A stretch of DNA of 64,000 nt. Source: Rs1 sp029027825 (GTDB lineage: Bacteria > Pseudomonadota > Gammaproteobacteria > Pseudomonadales > Balneatricaceae). Position 1 is the stretch's first letter; each line of letters opens with the position of its first letter. This document shows positions 1 through 9,055 of the stretch, one piece after another. The position numbers were made by a program, and so were the translations under genes. The DNA lies in assembly GCA_029027825.1 (NCBI GenBank), contig CP093399.1, positions 3,844,001-3,908,000 of the forward strand, read 5' to 3'. Under the pieces are notes generated by a model that saw nothing but the letters and a program-made list of their open reading frames with translations, was not told the origin of the DNA and ran no database searches.

Positions 1-244
1 CGATCAGCAGCACCACTTCACTATCAACAGCATTTATAAGGTCTGCCACCATCTGTGCAATGACCTTGGGCCTATCCTGCTTCGGCACATTGATCAGTTG
101 CTCAGACAACAAACAATTCATATCTAATGACTTATATTCCACCACGTCGCTATTCTTTGCCTGAAACTGATCTATGAATATTAAGCGAGATCTGTTACCC
201 GAAGCTCTTATCATGGCTTCGCTAAGTTGGTCCATCCCTAACAT
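1..244 (-). CDS. N-terminal part of a BrxF-like protein (cut by window edge)
   Basis: The reverse strand is open from an ATG at 244 to the window edge (about 81 codons). The segment SLDMNCLLSEQLINVPKQDR followed by a stretch ending in SEVVLLI resembles the part of BREX BrxF proteins where a 'Y-N-N-L-S--L' stretch precedes a hydrophobic strand ending in a Walker-B-like acidic residue. BrxF is a small P-loop protein of type 3-like BREX phage defence. No GxxGxGKT loop is visible where one is expected; LIFIDQFQAKNS stands there. A second ATG at 235 is an alternative start. The assignment is from pattern memory and only partly secure; the rest of the gene and any BREX genes would lie left of the window. 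Confidence 0.45.
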   Translation of the reverse strand, partial: MLGMDQLSEAMIRASGNRSRLIFIDQFQAKNSDVVEYKSLDMNCLLSEQLINVPKQDRPKVIAQMVADLINAVDSEVVLLI

Positions 245-361
245 TAATGAATACCGCTTCTATTGTTCATATTTGATCAACTACTACCCTGTTAAGCCAC
301 ACACTTGTTCGGAAAATATCAAAATAATACACCTTAAAACAAAACCTTACAATTTAACTCA

Positions 362-687
362 TTGCTTTCTAATTTAAAAAGCAGTGTAGGTCATAGACGC
401 CGTAGCTTTGGGGGATTAGCAGAAGAGTTTAATGCTGGATCTATGCATGTTAATCAGATGAAGACCAAGTGGGGAAGCTGTAATATTGAAGAGAAACTCA
501 TTTGGCTGAATTTAGATCTCGCTAAAAAGCCTCCTGAATGCCTTGAATATATTCTTGTGCATGAGTTAGTGCACTTACTAGGGCGCTGCGCAATAGCTGA
601 TTCGTGGCTTATATGGACGATTTCATGCCCAAGTGGCGGTTGAATCGTGAGCGGCTGAACAAATCGCCTATGTCGTATGATGAGTAG
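362..687 (+). pseudogene. YgjP-type zinc metallopeptidase (DUF45), frameshifted remnant
   Basis: The first frame carries MKTKWGSCN, IWLNLDLAKKPPECLEYI and the zinc motif HELVHLL, which are hallmarks of the YgjP/DUF45 metallopeptidase family often found beside type I restriction genes. After HELVHLL the frame is lost, but the expected tail (FVAYMDDFMPKWRLNRERLN, ending in YDE and stop at 685-687) continues in another frame. The N-terminal half upstream of the KTKWGS region is also mostly missing. I read this as an inactive remnant with at least one indel near 580-600. A strong hairpin follows at 750-787. Confidence 0.8.
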
Positions 688-746
688 GTGTCTTAATTTT
701 AGAATTTTATTATTAACCTCTAGCCTATCAAAACCTTGAATACTTT

Positions 747-790
747 AAAAATAAGACAAGCGGGCCATTTGGCCTACTTGTCTTATTAAA
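747..790. terminator. Strong palindromic hairpin, probable terminator
   Basis: AATAAGACAAG at 750-760 pairs perfectly with CTTGTCTTATT at 777-787, and the loop contains a further GGCC/GGCC inner stem. A/T tracts flank both sides, so it could work in either direction. It lies just after the YgjP remnant. Confidence 0.6.
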
Positions 791-1114
791 AACCGTCACT
801 ACCACGTAGTGATCCGAAGAACGGTGTTTTTGGTGTGTTTTTTCGATGCAGCATAATTATGATGCCTTTAGAGTTTTTGCTTTCTATGTTGCTGTTCATT
901 CCAAAAACAAAGGCCTGACCACTACAAGTGGATGATGATTTACATTCAAAGAAAGACTGGGAAGTCCAATTATCATGAACTTGTAGAAGCTTTAAGGTAC
1001 TCAAAGCCATTGATGAATATACATTTAAAATCTAAGTGATAGAGTGTCATTTGCTTATCACATAATAATGAATATGCTAATTTAATATTTAAATCTCTTG
1101 AAAAAGGAAGCGGT

Positions 1115-1504
1115 ATGGGACAGGGAATAATGGTTGCATGTTCAGAATGCTACAATGAACAAGGCTATACGCTTGGTATCGGTATGATGTACTCTTCGTT
1201 GGAAAATGTTACCAGTGATATACATTGGAGGACAAGGAACAATATTGCTGAATTTAGTTCTGCAGGCAATATAATTTCTGAAGAATTTGAGCACAAGTTA
1301 TTTTACTGTAAAAAGTGCCTTACCTCTCATTCACGATTTTGGATTAAAATTGAAAAAGATTGTGGTGCTATATTTGAAACTGAATTCAAATGCTCTAAAT
1401 GTAAATCTGAAATGATAGAGGGCGATTTAAATTTCACTAAGTATTCTTGTAATTCTTGTGGTAAAAAAACACTTTCTATAAGTAGCGAAATGGATTGGGA
1501 CTAG
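1115..1504 (+). CDS. Small zinc-ribbon protein, function unknown
   Basis: A 129-residue protein with a good ribosome site (AAGGAAG, 5-10 bases before ATG). It has four CxxC pairs: CSEC near residue 9, CKKC near 66, CSKC near 93 and CNSC near 112. The last two form a clear zinc-ribbon, and the first two may form a second. No catalytic motif is visible. It sits alone between the YgjP remnant and the helicase operon, pointing toward the latter. I do not recognise the family. A nucleic-acid- or protein-binding role is only a guess from the ribbon. Confidence 0.6.
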   Translation: MGQGIMVACSECYNEQGYTLGIGMMYSSLENVTSDIHWRTRNNIAEFSSAGNIISEEFEHKLFYCKKCLTSHSRFWIKIEKDCGAIFETEFKCSKCKSEMIEGDLNFTKYSCNSCGKKTLSISSEMDWD

Positions 1505-1669
1505 TCTCTAATATCAAAAATCAGTTTTTGTACCAGTTGATAAGAAACTAAACACCTCAGTTAAATCAGCCTTAATCCTTATCAATAGAACGAACAATTA
1601 AACACTGGTGGCCTTAGCCACCAGTGTTTAATGTTTACGCGAACAACGATTTTTACCATACAGGTAAAC

Positions 1670-4294
1670 TTACTTACTTCCCCCATTAAAACAAGGAGCA
1701 GCTCTACACAGTTCGTCGTACAAGTCTGGATTTTCGTCTCTTTCTTGCTCAGGAATGACTACACCATGTAATTGAGAACGTAATTTATCCCATCGATTTT
1801 GCAGCACTTGCCAGTTGTACTCATCATAAGTGCCTTCAAATATAATCGGCTTCACTTCGATGAAAGGGAGACCAGATATATTGTCTGACTTAATGTAATC
1901 GTTGAACTCTTTTTCCCAACGTGAGCCTAGCCTGTCCACTCGACCAATTTGCTGTTCAACTACACCAGGATTCCACTCCGGGTGCAGTAAATAAACAATT
2001 CTGCAAGCTTGGTGTAGGTTCAACCCCTCACGGCCGACCACAGATTGTGCGACAAGTACTTGCGGATAACTATTTTTTCGATTGAATCCTAGTTGCAAAA
2101 TGCGTCTACTTGCCGCTGATGTATCACCATACATCAACCTGGCTAGACCGCCTCTAACGTGTGAATATTCTTCTCTTATTCGCTCTACTATTATCGGCCA
2201 AAGATCTAAAGCTTCATTGTTATCCAGCACATCATTACTGTTAGAATCACCTTCATTTTCAACTGTAACAACTCCCATTATATCTATGAATGCTTGCGCT
2301 GTCTCCTGGGATGACAGCTCTTTACTACCAGCTTCCGCAACTTCATATATAGCTCGAGTCAATAAAATGAGATTTGGATCTGCTGCCCGTCCAGTTTTAT
2401 TATTGTTTGTAGCTGTTTTGAATACCGAAAACAAAGTTTTGCAGCGTTCGTCTAACAAACCACCTGAGTCAGCAATTTTTTGAATTAGGTGCTGTTTCCT
2501 CTGATCAATAATATATGCATGCTGGTCATATTGTTTTTTTAGTAACTTGTTAACTTTATCGATATTCCAATTTGGTTTTAGTTGCTGACAAGCGAATCGG
2601 ACAGCGTGAACCTCAGAGTCTCGATCATCTCCCCCTACACCTTCATGAATTTTACTTTGTGGCCAAAATCCACCTTTTGTGCTCAAGCTTCTTAACATAG
2701 CCCTCGCATTTAGCAGATTAACTAAAACACGCATAGGTCTTGTAAACCGGCCAAATACTAATGCTTTCTGCCCATTAGAAATGTCAGTTTCAATCTCTTC
2801 AATTGCTTTCAGTATTGCCGGATGTTGATACAAAGATGCATTGCCATCTTGATAGCCTTTAGCAATATTGGATGTCCACCACTTTGCGCGTGCAATCCTC
2901 TTCTTGTCATGCAGGCTCAATTCTAGACTTTGCTCATTAACGTATGCAGCGTGATATTCATTTTCTCCATTTGTTTGGGAGTCATTCACTTTATCAAGTA
3001 GGCTCGCAAGGCCATGACCGTTACCTAAAGTAAGCCTTAGTCTTTTTGCCGTAGCATCTTCATTCATTTTTGAGACAGCAGAAAGACCTTCAGCAGAACA
3101 AAGAATATTTTTCCATTGAGGCGTCAAATCCGCAAATGCAACTTCAACCTTACTTTGCTTTCTATATGCATTAACTGGTAAACCCGACTCTTGATAAAAT
3201 AACGCTACAGCTTCCTCTTGTCGTTTATCGCGGCGTAATAGATAGGGAGACAACCCTTGTTCAAACTTTTTAGCCGCGACTTTATAACGCTCTCTGGTTG
3301 GTGCATCACTTTTCCAACATTTTTGCAGCGCGACAACAGCCTCGGCGTACTGGTCAACGCTATTAAGTACTTCCGTTAGTTGCTCAGTGGGTACTTGAAT
3401 GCGTTGTAACATTTGCTTCCACTGCGACGCGTCAAGCTCCACAGGTGTTGCAGTCATCGCCAGTCTTTTCGCGTTCGGATTTTGTATGATCACTTCTTCT
3501 AAAATACGATTAAGACTGCTAAGTTCACCCCGGCTTTTATGTGCTTCATCAATAACAATTAAATCAAAAGCCCCCAAACCTAAACCAATTGATTTTTCTA
3601 ACAGCTCGCTATTTAGTTCTCCCGATGAAAAGCTATCTCCTCCAAATGAACTTTTTCCCCATTCAAAGTTATCATATATATGCTGGAGTACCTTACGACT
3701 TGGTGTATCCGAGGGGGCTTCAAAAGTATTATCTATGATCCACCTAGCGCAATGCTCCGCATCCATCTCTACTAGATCATCATGCTTGTGATAACCGCGC
3801 GGTACTTGGCTGCTACCCTTTTTCCTAAACAGGGCATAAACCTCCGGTAGTAATGCCCAACGGCTCGAATGCGACTTCCCACCAATACGCCAATTGGCGA
3901 AATTTTGACTTAGCATAACGACTTGCTTTTCTCCCCATGGCTCGTGGTTGTCTTCATCACTCCAAGCATGCATGAATCGCCATAAACTATTGATAGTATG
4001 GTTAGGCGCCAAATCAATTTCACGTTCGTTCAGCTCTTTTTGCCACTGGAATCCTAAGGTTGTAGGCACTATTATTGCCACCCGCCCACCTGCCTGTTTT
4101 ACAGCATGGATTAATTCAACGGCAATTCGGGTCTTGCCCATACCAACTTCATCGGCAATAACCACGCCTGTATTGGCGATGCGTTCCGTTATTTGTATAA
4201 CGCTATTTTTTTGGCTGTCATTTAAGCGATCATTACTGTCGATTGTTGCTCGTATTATTTTAGAAACTTTACTCCAGCCTATGAAGTTACTCAT
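1670..4294 (-). CDS. SNF2/DEAH-type helicase of a putative defence operon
   Basis: About 874 residues. Motif I is ADEVGMGKTR (residues 48-57), motif II is IVIDEAHKS (DEAH 249-252), motif III is AMTATP (about 280), and the C-terminal lobe has SVVGREGLNLHQA and QQIGRVDRLGS with arginine fingers. This is a superfamily 2 ATPase closest to SNF2/RapA-like translocases seen in DISARM-type and other defence islands. I choose the ATG at 4294 rather than 4306. It has GGAGG just upstream, and ATGAGTAA overlaps the stop of the preceding gene by 8 bases, so translation is probably coupled. It is the last gene of the three-gene operon and would supply ATP-driven DNA translocation or remodelling. Confidence 0.85.
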   Translation of the reverse strand: MSNFIGWSKVSKIIRATIDSNDRLNDSQKNSVIQITERIANTGVVIADEVGMGKTRIAVELIHAVKQAGGRVAIIVPTTLGFQWQKELNEREIDLAPNHTINSLWRFMHAWSDEDNHEPWGEKQVVMLSQNFANWRIGGKSHSSRWALLPEVYALFRKKGSSQVPRGYHKHDDLVEMDAEHCARWIIDNTFEAPSDTPSRKVLQHIYDNFEWGKSSFGGDSFSSGELNSELLEKSIGLGLGAFDLIVIDEAHKSRGELSSLNRILEEVIIQNPNAKRLAMTATPVELDASQWKQMLQRIQVPTEQLTEVLNSVDQYAEAVVALQKCWKSDAPTRERYKVAAKKFEQGLSPYLLRRDKRQEEAVALFYQESGLPVNAYRKQSKVEVAFADLTPQWKNILCSAEGLSAVSKMNEDATAKRLRLTLGNGHGLASLLDKVNDSQTNGENEYHAAYVNEQSLELSLHDKKRIARAKWWTSNIAKGYQDGNASLYQHPAILKAIEEIETDISNGQKALVFGRFTRPMRVLVNLLNARAMLRSLSTKGGFWPQSKIHEGVGGDDRDSEVHAVRFACQQLKPNWNIDKVNKLLKKQYDQHAYIIDQRKQHLIQKIADSGGLLDERCKTLFSVFKTATNNNKTGRAADPNLILLTRAIYEVAEAGSKELSSQETAQAFIDIMGVVTVENEGDSNSNDVLDNNEALDLWPIIVERIREEYSHVRGGLARLMYGDTSAASRRILQLGFNRKNSYPQVLVAQSVVGREGLNLHQACRIVYLLHPEWNPGVVEQQIGRVDRLGSRWEKEFNDYIKSDNISGLPFIEVKPIIFEGTYDEYNWQVLQNRWDKLRSQLHGVVIPEQERDENPDLYDELCRAAPCFNGGSK

Positions 4295-6260
4295 AAAGCC
4301 CTCCAAGCACTGCTAAATCAGTTAACTCAAGCTTATTTTCAATGCTCCGCAGCACATTCTCGTATAATTCACCTGCTTTGGAGCTAGCATCTTCAGCGAA
4401 AGTAGGCCTAAAGGGCACTGCCCATAACGGCGATACAGGGTTGATTTCAATCTTTTTAAAATATTCAATCACAGCAGCATTACCCATTTGACACATAGTC
4501 TGCTCTAGCCTTCTGCACCACTGTCCCCAATCTGCTTCGTCTATATTTACTTGCTTTTGAGCAATACTCTCAATTAAGCCCATCATGCTATTCAGGTGAT
4601 AGGAACTGTTGTCAGATCCAGAATTAGAGTTGTGATGCCATGTGTGTTGCGGTTCTAACTCAAAAGCATCACCACTGGCATCTTCAAGCGGTAAGCTTGG
4701 GAATGCACCTAGTTGCAACCATGCATCATCAAGCTCGAGTTCCGGCACTGGGGTAGCAGCTAAACGACCAAACTCATCGATAACAGGCACATAACCATTA
4801 TGATCAGCCTCCTTACATTTCCATGCCACTCTGACCTGTCGGGGAGATTCATAAGGCCAAGCTATTTCTGTATTTTCAACTTTACAAGGCTCACCTTCAG
4901 GGCCGAGTACTTGGTAAATCTGATTAGTTTCTGGATACGGCATTAATGATTTTAGCGTATGCTCATCACTATGTACCGTGAAATAGCTTACGGGGGGCGA
5001 CATAAATACGGTTTCCGGTTCTGGCATGTCTTCGCCAGCACTTAACTGCGTTCTGCTATCCACTTTGTTTTCGTCTGAGAAATCAACAGGTAGCTTTTGA
5101 CTTATGCTCAATTCAGTCTCTATATTATTCTGCCAGTAAAGGCGATCAGGGGAAAAAACTACTCCAGCCTCTAAGTTACCATTGGCTTTTCCCGATTTGT
5201 TGAGTAGCCCAGGGCTAGTTAAGTTTCCTGATCCCAAATACAACCATGAATTTAAACACTTATTGTTGCCTGCTCTGAAGTTAGCCGAGAATATAAATTT
5301 GGCGTGCAAGCTTCGCTGATGGATCTTATCTTCAAAAAGGGCGTCGAAAGCACTTCTTATTTTCCAATCGTTCTCATTTAATATATCGATGCTGGTAGCT
5401 ATTGCCTGGCAATTCATGGGGTTAATATAAATATTTTTATCGACTTCATTAGTTAACAACTCCGCTATTCTCAAAGTACTTTCAATTGCACTGATTGCTT
5501 TAGGGACTTTCCCTGTATTGCTTTCCCCTTCATAAAATCCTGAACCAAGTAATAGCTTATTTCGTTTCATGCCACCGGCATGGGATTTAGCCAAGTCAGG
5601 TAGCTGTTTCAGTAATGATCGTTTTCTATTATCAAAAAACCGGGGAGTTATGCCTTCAACTACCTTAAATTGAAGCAGAGTTTCCTTAAACACCTTATAG
5701 CGAATTACTGTCTGAATAGTATTAGGATTAAGTTGCGCACTCAGTAACAATGAGTGGTCAAAATACTGCAGAGTATGTGTAAGGAAATCATACGCTACAG
5801 CAATATCAGCGCTAGTTTGTTGGCTGTTGCTTGTATCAATTTGGTAATCAATCGACCAAACTAGATCTAAGCTGTCTTCTAATGTTTGGACTGTCCAATT
5901 CCCACTAGAAACTATTAGTCTAATGGTTTTCGATTTTGTTTTTTCATTTTTGAATAACAACAACCCAACTTTGGCGTGTAATAACTTGTACCCCCTTGAT
6001 ATTTCAGAGGAAGAAGCTAAATGTAATAAGCCTGGGCAGTCTACTGTGGTTATTTGCTCGTGGCCTGGATCCAACATTAGGGCTATTGATATATGACCAT
6101 CGTAAGCTCTTTGGGAGCTTACCTGATGGGTAAATTTTTCCAAGGAGTCATCTAAAAAACGGCAACTTGCTGAATACCCTGTCAGCAAAGCAAACTCACC
6201 AATACAGTCAGTTGGCGGGACGAAGTATGCGGCAAGCGAGGGAGGTAATATTTTACTCAT
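4287..6260 (-). CDS. Phospholipase D/Tdp1-like protein of a putative defence operon
   Basis: About 657 residues with two HxK...N half-sites: LLHAKVG (H95, K97) followed by SSGNW (N121), and SLHAKF (H319, K321) followed by GSGNLT (N346) and NLEAGVVF. The HxK/N pattern, rather than HxK/D, and the spacing recall tyrosyl-DNA phosphodiesterase (Tdp1) more than classical PLD lipases. A phosphodiesterase acting on DNA ends or a nuclease is therefore likely. The C-terminal 280 residues are not recognised. The start at 6260 (GGAG 7 bases upstream) overlaps the previous stop by the same ATGAGTAA as at the next junction. It is the middle gene of the operon. Both half-sites look intact. Confidence 0.8.
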   Translation of the reverse strand: MSKILPPSLAAYFVPPTDCIGEFALLTGYSASCRFLDDSLEKFTHQVSSQRAYDGHISIALMLDPGHEQITTVDCPGLLHLASSSEISRGYKLLHAKVGLLLFKNEKTKSKTIRLIVSSGNWTVQTLEDSLDLVWSIDYQIDTSNSQQTSADIAVAYDFLTHTLQYFDHSLLLSAQLNPNTIQTVIRYKVFKETLLQFKVVEGITPRFFDNRKRSLLKQLPDLAKSHAGGMKRNKLLLGSGFYEGESNTGKVPKAISAIESTLRIAELLTNEVDKNIYINPMNCQAIATSIDILNENDWKIRSAFDALFEDKIHQRSLHAKFIFSANFRAGNNKCLNSWLYLGSGNLTSPGLLNKSGKANGNLEAGVVFSPDRLYWQNNIETELSISQKLPVDFSDENKVDSRTQLSAGEDMPEPETVFMSPPVSYFTVHSDEHTLKSLMPYPETNQIYQVLGPEGEPCKVENTEIAWPYESPRQVRVAWKCKEADHNGYVPVIDEFGRLAATPVPELELDDAWLQLGAFPSLPLEDASGDAFELEPQHTWHHNSNSGSDNSSYHLNSMMGLIESIAQKQVNIDEADWGQWCRRLEQTMCQMGNAAVIEYFKKIEINPVSPLWAVPFRPTFAEDASSKAGELYENVLRSIENKLELTDLAVLGGLYE

Positions 6261-7515
6261 GATTATCTCCATCCGTCATAAACCAGCTATCTAACTTGTT
6301 TTCAAAGTCTAAATTTAGGACGTATAAATTGTGCAATCGATACGAGACACCTAATGGAAAACGCCTCTCCTCTGGATCGGATATTTCTGGAGCTGGTTGC
6401 TCTCCAGCAAAAGCCTGCCCTTTAATGATTTGAGATCCGCGAATTTTTAACACTTGGTTATCTCGGGTTACTAAGCTCTTAAGGATAGCCATATCAGTAC
6501 TTTGTAAGCATTCACGAGCAAATTGATTGGCAAGCTGATTCGGTGTTGGGTCGTGGTCTAAGCTTAAAAACTTATCGGCTGAAAATTTCACCTTCTCAAG
6601 CAGTTGCTGCAATGATGAAGATGCTTCATCCGCTAGATTAAACTTACCCGATCCAGAGTTAGCCAAGAGAGTTTCTATCGAGTTAAGTAACGCCATAACA
6701 TCATCCCTTAACATAAAAAAATGAGCGCCACTTTTAATATCATTCCAATGTGCTGATGACAATAGATCTGGTTTGCTAGCCCAAGACAGACAGGGGTTGT
6801 CATCTATAGCGCTCACCCAACCCAATGCACATTTACGCCGCTCAGAAAAGTCATCACGCCCGGATATAAAGCGCTCTTTTAAAATACGCTTAGCATCGTG
6901 AGTGAGTGCTTCTAATGGGGATATGGCCTGGTATAGGCTGTCTTGATCAGGGTTCCGTGAGTCACCTTCTACCCACTTCACAAGATAACTAACGATGTTA
7001 TTTTGATGGCATTGAAAGCCATCACATCCAGCCTTCACAATACTCAAACCATATTCATTTAATGAGAAGCTATTGAAACGTTCACCTTTTGCGTTTACTA
7101 GCCCTAGACCTAACAATGTTTGGATCGTTGCCATTCGCATCGGTTGAGTAACATAAAATTCTCTTTTACTCACGACATTATAAGATAGGTCTCTTTTCCC
7201 TTGGAGCTTTGTACTCCCTCTTAAGCGCTCATCAGATGCCCCCCCATTCCTATTGAATGATAACAAACAGGCTAGGGCTTCTATGCTATTGGTGACTTGT
7301 ATGTTTGTAACATCTATACCTTTAGCTCGAGACAGCTCTGCTACATGTACACCTAGGCAAGCCAAAAAAACATTCTTACTAAACTTTATGCCACCCAATC
7401 CAGGTACAGATAAATCATTAAAAACTCTGACTGCTGCACTAATGCCTAATGTGCGTGTTCGTCTTTCGGACGGAAGTGTTTCGGGTCCGAGTAGCCCCCA
7501 ACTGATATTGTTCAT
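6253..7515 (-). CDS. Unknown protein, first gene of putative defence operon
   Basis: A 420-residue soluble protein with a good ribosome site (GAGAAGGACTTT before ATG). I see no transmembrane segment and no nuclease or ATPase motif. A Cys/His pair in CDGFQCHQ (about residue 168) is notable. The size and position, ahead of a PLD-like protein and a helicase, recall the uncharacterised ~400-residue partners of PLD-helicase clusters such as DUF6361 proteins, but I cannot see a sequence match. It probably acts as specificity or scaffold subunit; this is inferred only from the operon. A promoter is expected in 7516-7620. Confidence 0.65.
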   Translation of the reverse strand: MNNISWGLLGPETLPSERRTRTLGISAAVRVFNDLSVPGLGGIKFSKNVFLACLGVHVAELSRAKGIDVTNIQVTNSIEALACLLSFNRNGGASDERLRGSTKLQGKRDLSYNVVSKREFYVTQPMRMATIQTLLGLGLVNAKGERFNSFSLNEYGLSIVKAGCDGFQCHQNNIVSYLVKWVEGDSRNPDQDSLYQAISPLEALTHDAKRILKERFISGRDDFSERRKCALGWVSAIDDNPCLSWASKPDLLSSAHWNDIKSGAHFFMLRDDVMALLNSIETLLANSGSGKFNLADEASSSLQQLLEKVKFSADKFLSLDHDPTPNQLANQFARECLQSTDMAILKSLVTRDNQVLKIRGSQIIKGQAFAGEQPAPEISDPEERRFPLGVSYRLHNLYVLNLDFENKLDSWFMTDGDNHE

Positions 7516-7623
7516 TAAAGTCCTTCTCTATGTTCAAATAATGTAAAAATTTACAAGGATTACAATCTAATTAGCTACGTACACCACTCTGGTTTGTTTC
7601 TTTGATATTTACTTTTTATATCA

Positions 7624-7908
7624 ATGCATTTCACAAAACATTCACCTAACCATCACTCCATTCAACATACAGCACAGCCTAAACTTACCTGTCCATATGA
7701 AAGACGTGGGCTTAAAGATACCCTCTTTGCCCATACTGACTGCTTAAAGGGGTTACTTGAAGCTATTGCAGCTATTGCAGCTATTTTTCCGGAGACTGAA
7801 GTTCAACTGTGTATTGCCCATCAGATACGTAACTCAATGAGATATGTGAACTAAAGTAATCAGAAAGTATTTAAGCTGATAAAAGCTTCACTCTCAAAAA
7901 TTTGCAGA
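7624..7908 (+). mobile_element. IS256-family (mutator) transposase remnant
   Basis: The frame contains RGLKDT, CLKGLLEAI, FPETEVQLCIAHQIRNSMRY, which matches the central region of IS256/Mutator transposases (the family has GLKGFPEAI...TEVQLCIVHQIRNS). A 9-base internal repeat gives EAIAAIAAIF. After an in-frame stop at about 7852 the similarity goes on weakly (SNQKVFKLIKAS). Both termini, including the catalytic D and E residues outside this core, are missing, so it is a dead fragment. Confidence 0.75.
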
Positions 7909-7913
7909 TGAAC

Positions 7914-8300
7914 TTAAGTTTTTTTTTGATCCTCAAGGTAACCTCCGTATACCATGGAATATAACCCAAGAGCTTTTATTACTTCAGCTAGTACAAAAAA
8001 TTCATTTGTTACTTTTTCACCCAATAGCACCATTTCTTGACCCGAGTTATATAGTCCTAATGAAATACTTGTCATTAGATAAAAAGTCGAGAAAGTTGAA
8101 GACAGCACTATCTTATTCTTACTTGGTGAGTATGCATGCATAGCATAGCCGCCTACAGAGAAAATAAAAAATGTGACCACAAGAGACCAGAAATCGTCGG
8201 GTGCATAAAGGAAAAAGCCTCCTAAAACTATTGCCTGTATAAACTCCATTACCCATATTAAAATTAAAGGTATAAGTAAAAATTTAAGCCACTTTTTCAT
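7914..8300 (-). CDS. Small multipass membrane protein, unknown
   Basis: A 128-residue protein with about four hydrophobic segments (residues 5-30, 40-58, 66-85, 105-122) and a lysine-rich C-terminus (EDQKKT). The ribosome site AGAGGATG lies just before the ATG. A second tiny membrane gene lies upstream at 8329-8445 on the same strand, then a membrane-anchored protein at 8528-9055; the three may form one transcript. No family recognised. It could be an immunity or stress membrane protein, but nothing in the sequence settles this. Confidence 0.55.
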   Translation of the reverse strand: MKKWLKFLLIPLILIWVMEFIQAIVLGGFFLYAPDDFWSLVVTFFIFSVGGYAMHAYSPSKNKIVLSSTFSTFYLMTSISLGLYNSGQEMVLLGEKVTNEFFVLAEVIKALGLYSMVYGGYLEDQKKT

Positions 8301-8328
8301 CTAACATCCTCTAAACACCTGCTCAACA

Positions 8329-8445
8329 TCACTTTTTACTTCTCAACATAGCACCTAGAATAATAATAACAATTAGCGGTATACTTGAAGCTAATGGATT
8401 TATAATTAGCAAGCCAACAAAAATCAATATCCCTAATAATTTCAT
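8329..8445 (-). CDS. 38-residue hydrophobic membrane peptide
   Basis: An ATG at 8445 follows a clear ribosome site (CAAGGAAATGT) and opens a 38-codon frame ending at 8329. The peptide is almost wholly hydrophobic (MKLLGILIFVGLLI, then PLIVIIILGAML) and closes with RSKK, typical of a small single- or double-span membrane protein with a cytoplasmic basic tail. It lies 28 bases upstream of the next membrane gene on the same strand. Function unknown. Confidence 0.5.
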   Translation of the reverse strand: MKLLGILIFVGLLIINPLASSIPLIVIIILGAMLRSKK

Positions 8446-8527
8446 ACATTTCCTTGAAAAATTAACACATGTCAGCTCATGTTTTATATAGCACCAAAAA
8501 CTTGTTTACCGTTCCTCGTAATAAAGA

Positions 8528-9055
8528 TTAAAGAAAGCCCTCTTCTTTAAAAATATTTTCGAATAACTGCCACTTCATAGTATTATTATAATCTCCTAAA
8601 ATAGAGTCATTAACAGATTTAAGCCACAACATTTCACTAAACCCTGGTAAGAAATAACTCTTATCTATAACAATAAAATCAAGGTTGTAAACTTTGTTTT
8701 CCTTGTAAGTAAAACTTAAGCGAATATTATCCAAACTTCTATCCACAAGATCCCTACTATCTACTTTTATATTTCTTGACCCTATAATTTTAACTGATAT
8801 ATTATTAACCCCATCTATATCCTCTAAGGCATCAACTATACCTTCATCAGCTTCAATATTTAGTGTTTCAAGTATGTTTACTTTTTTATCAAGTTCACTT
8901 TGAGAAATTCCTCGATAGCTTAAAGATACCAACAGCTTCTCAAATGTAATCTCTTCAACTTCATCTGTAGATGAGTTTGAAAATAAATATATTGGAGTGA
9001 ATACTGTATAAATCAACATCATAAGGCCTAGCCAAAATCCAAAAAACTTTTGCAT
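8528..9055 (-). CDS. Membrane-anchored protein of unknown function
   Basis: A 175-residue protein with one N-terminal hydrophobic span (about residues 4-25: FFGFWLGLMMLIYTVFTPIY) and an otherwise hydrophilic, acidic domain that would face the periplasm. No cysteine lipobox. Base composition is A/T-rich like its two neighbours, suggesting shared foreign origin. No family recognised. Confidence 0.5.
   Translation of the reverse strand: MQKFFGFWLGLMMLIYTVFTPIYLFSNSSTDEVEEITFEKLLVSLSYRGISQSELDKKVNILETLNIEADEGIVDALEDIDGVNNISVKIIGSRNIKVDSRDLVDRSLDNIRLSFTYKENKVYNLDFIVIDKSYFLPGFSEMLWLKSVNDSILGDYNNTMKWQLFENIFKEEGFL

Noticed and set aside
174..377. Plus-strand frame opposite the BrxF-like gene
   Set aside because: Antisense to a better supported coding frame, with no ribosome site.
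786..1010. A 74-codon minus-strand frame next to the hairpin at 750-787
   Set aside because: No ribosome site before the start, no recognisable motif, and its stop lies inside the hairpin. Considered chance.
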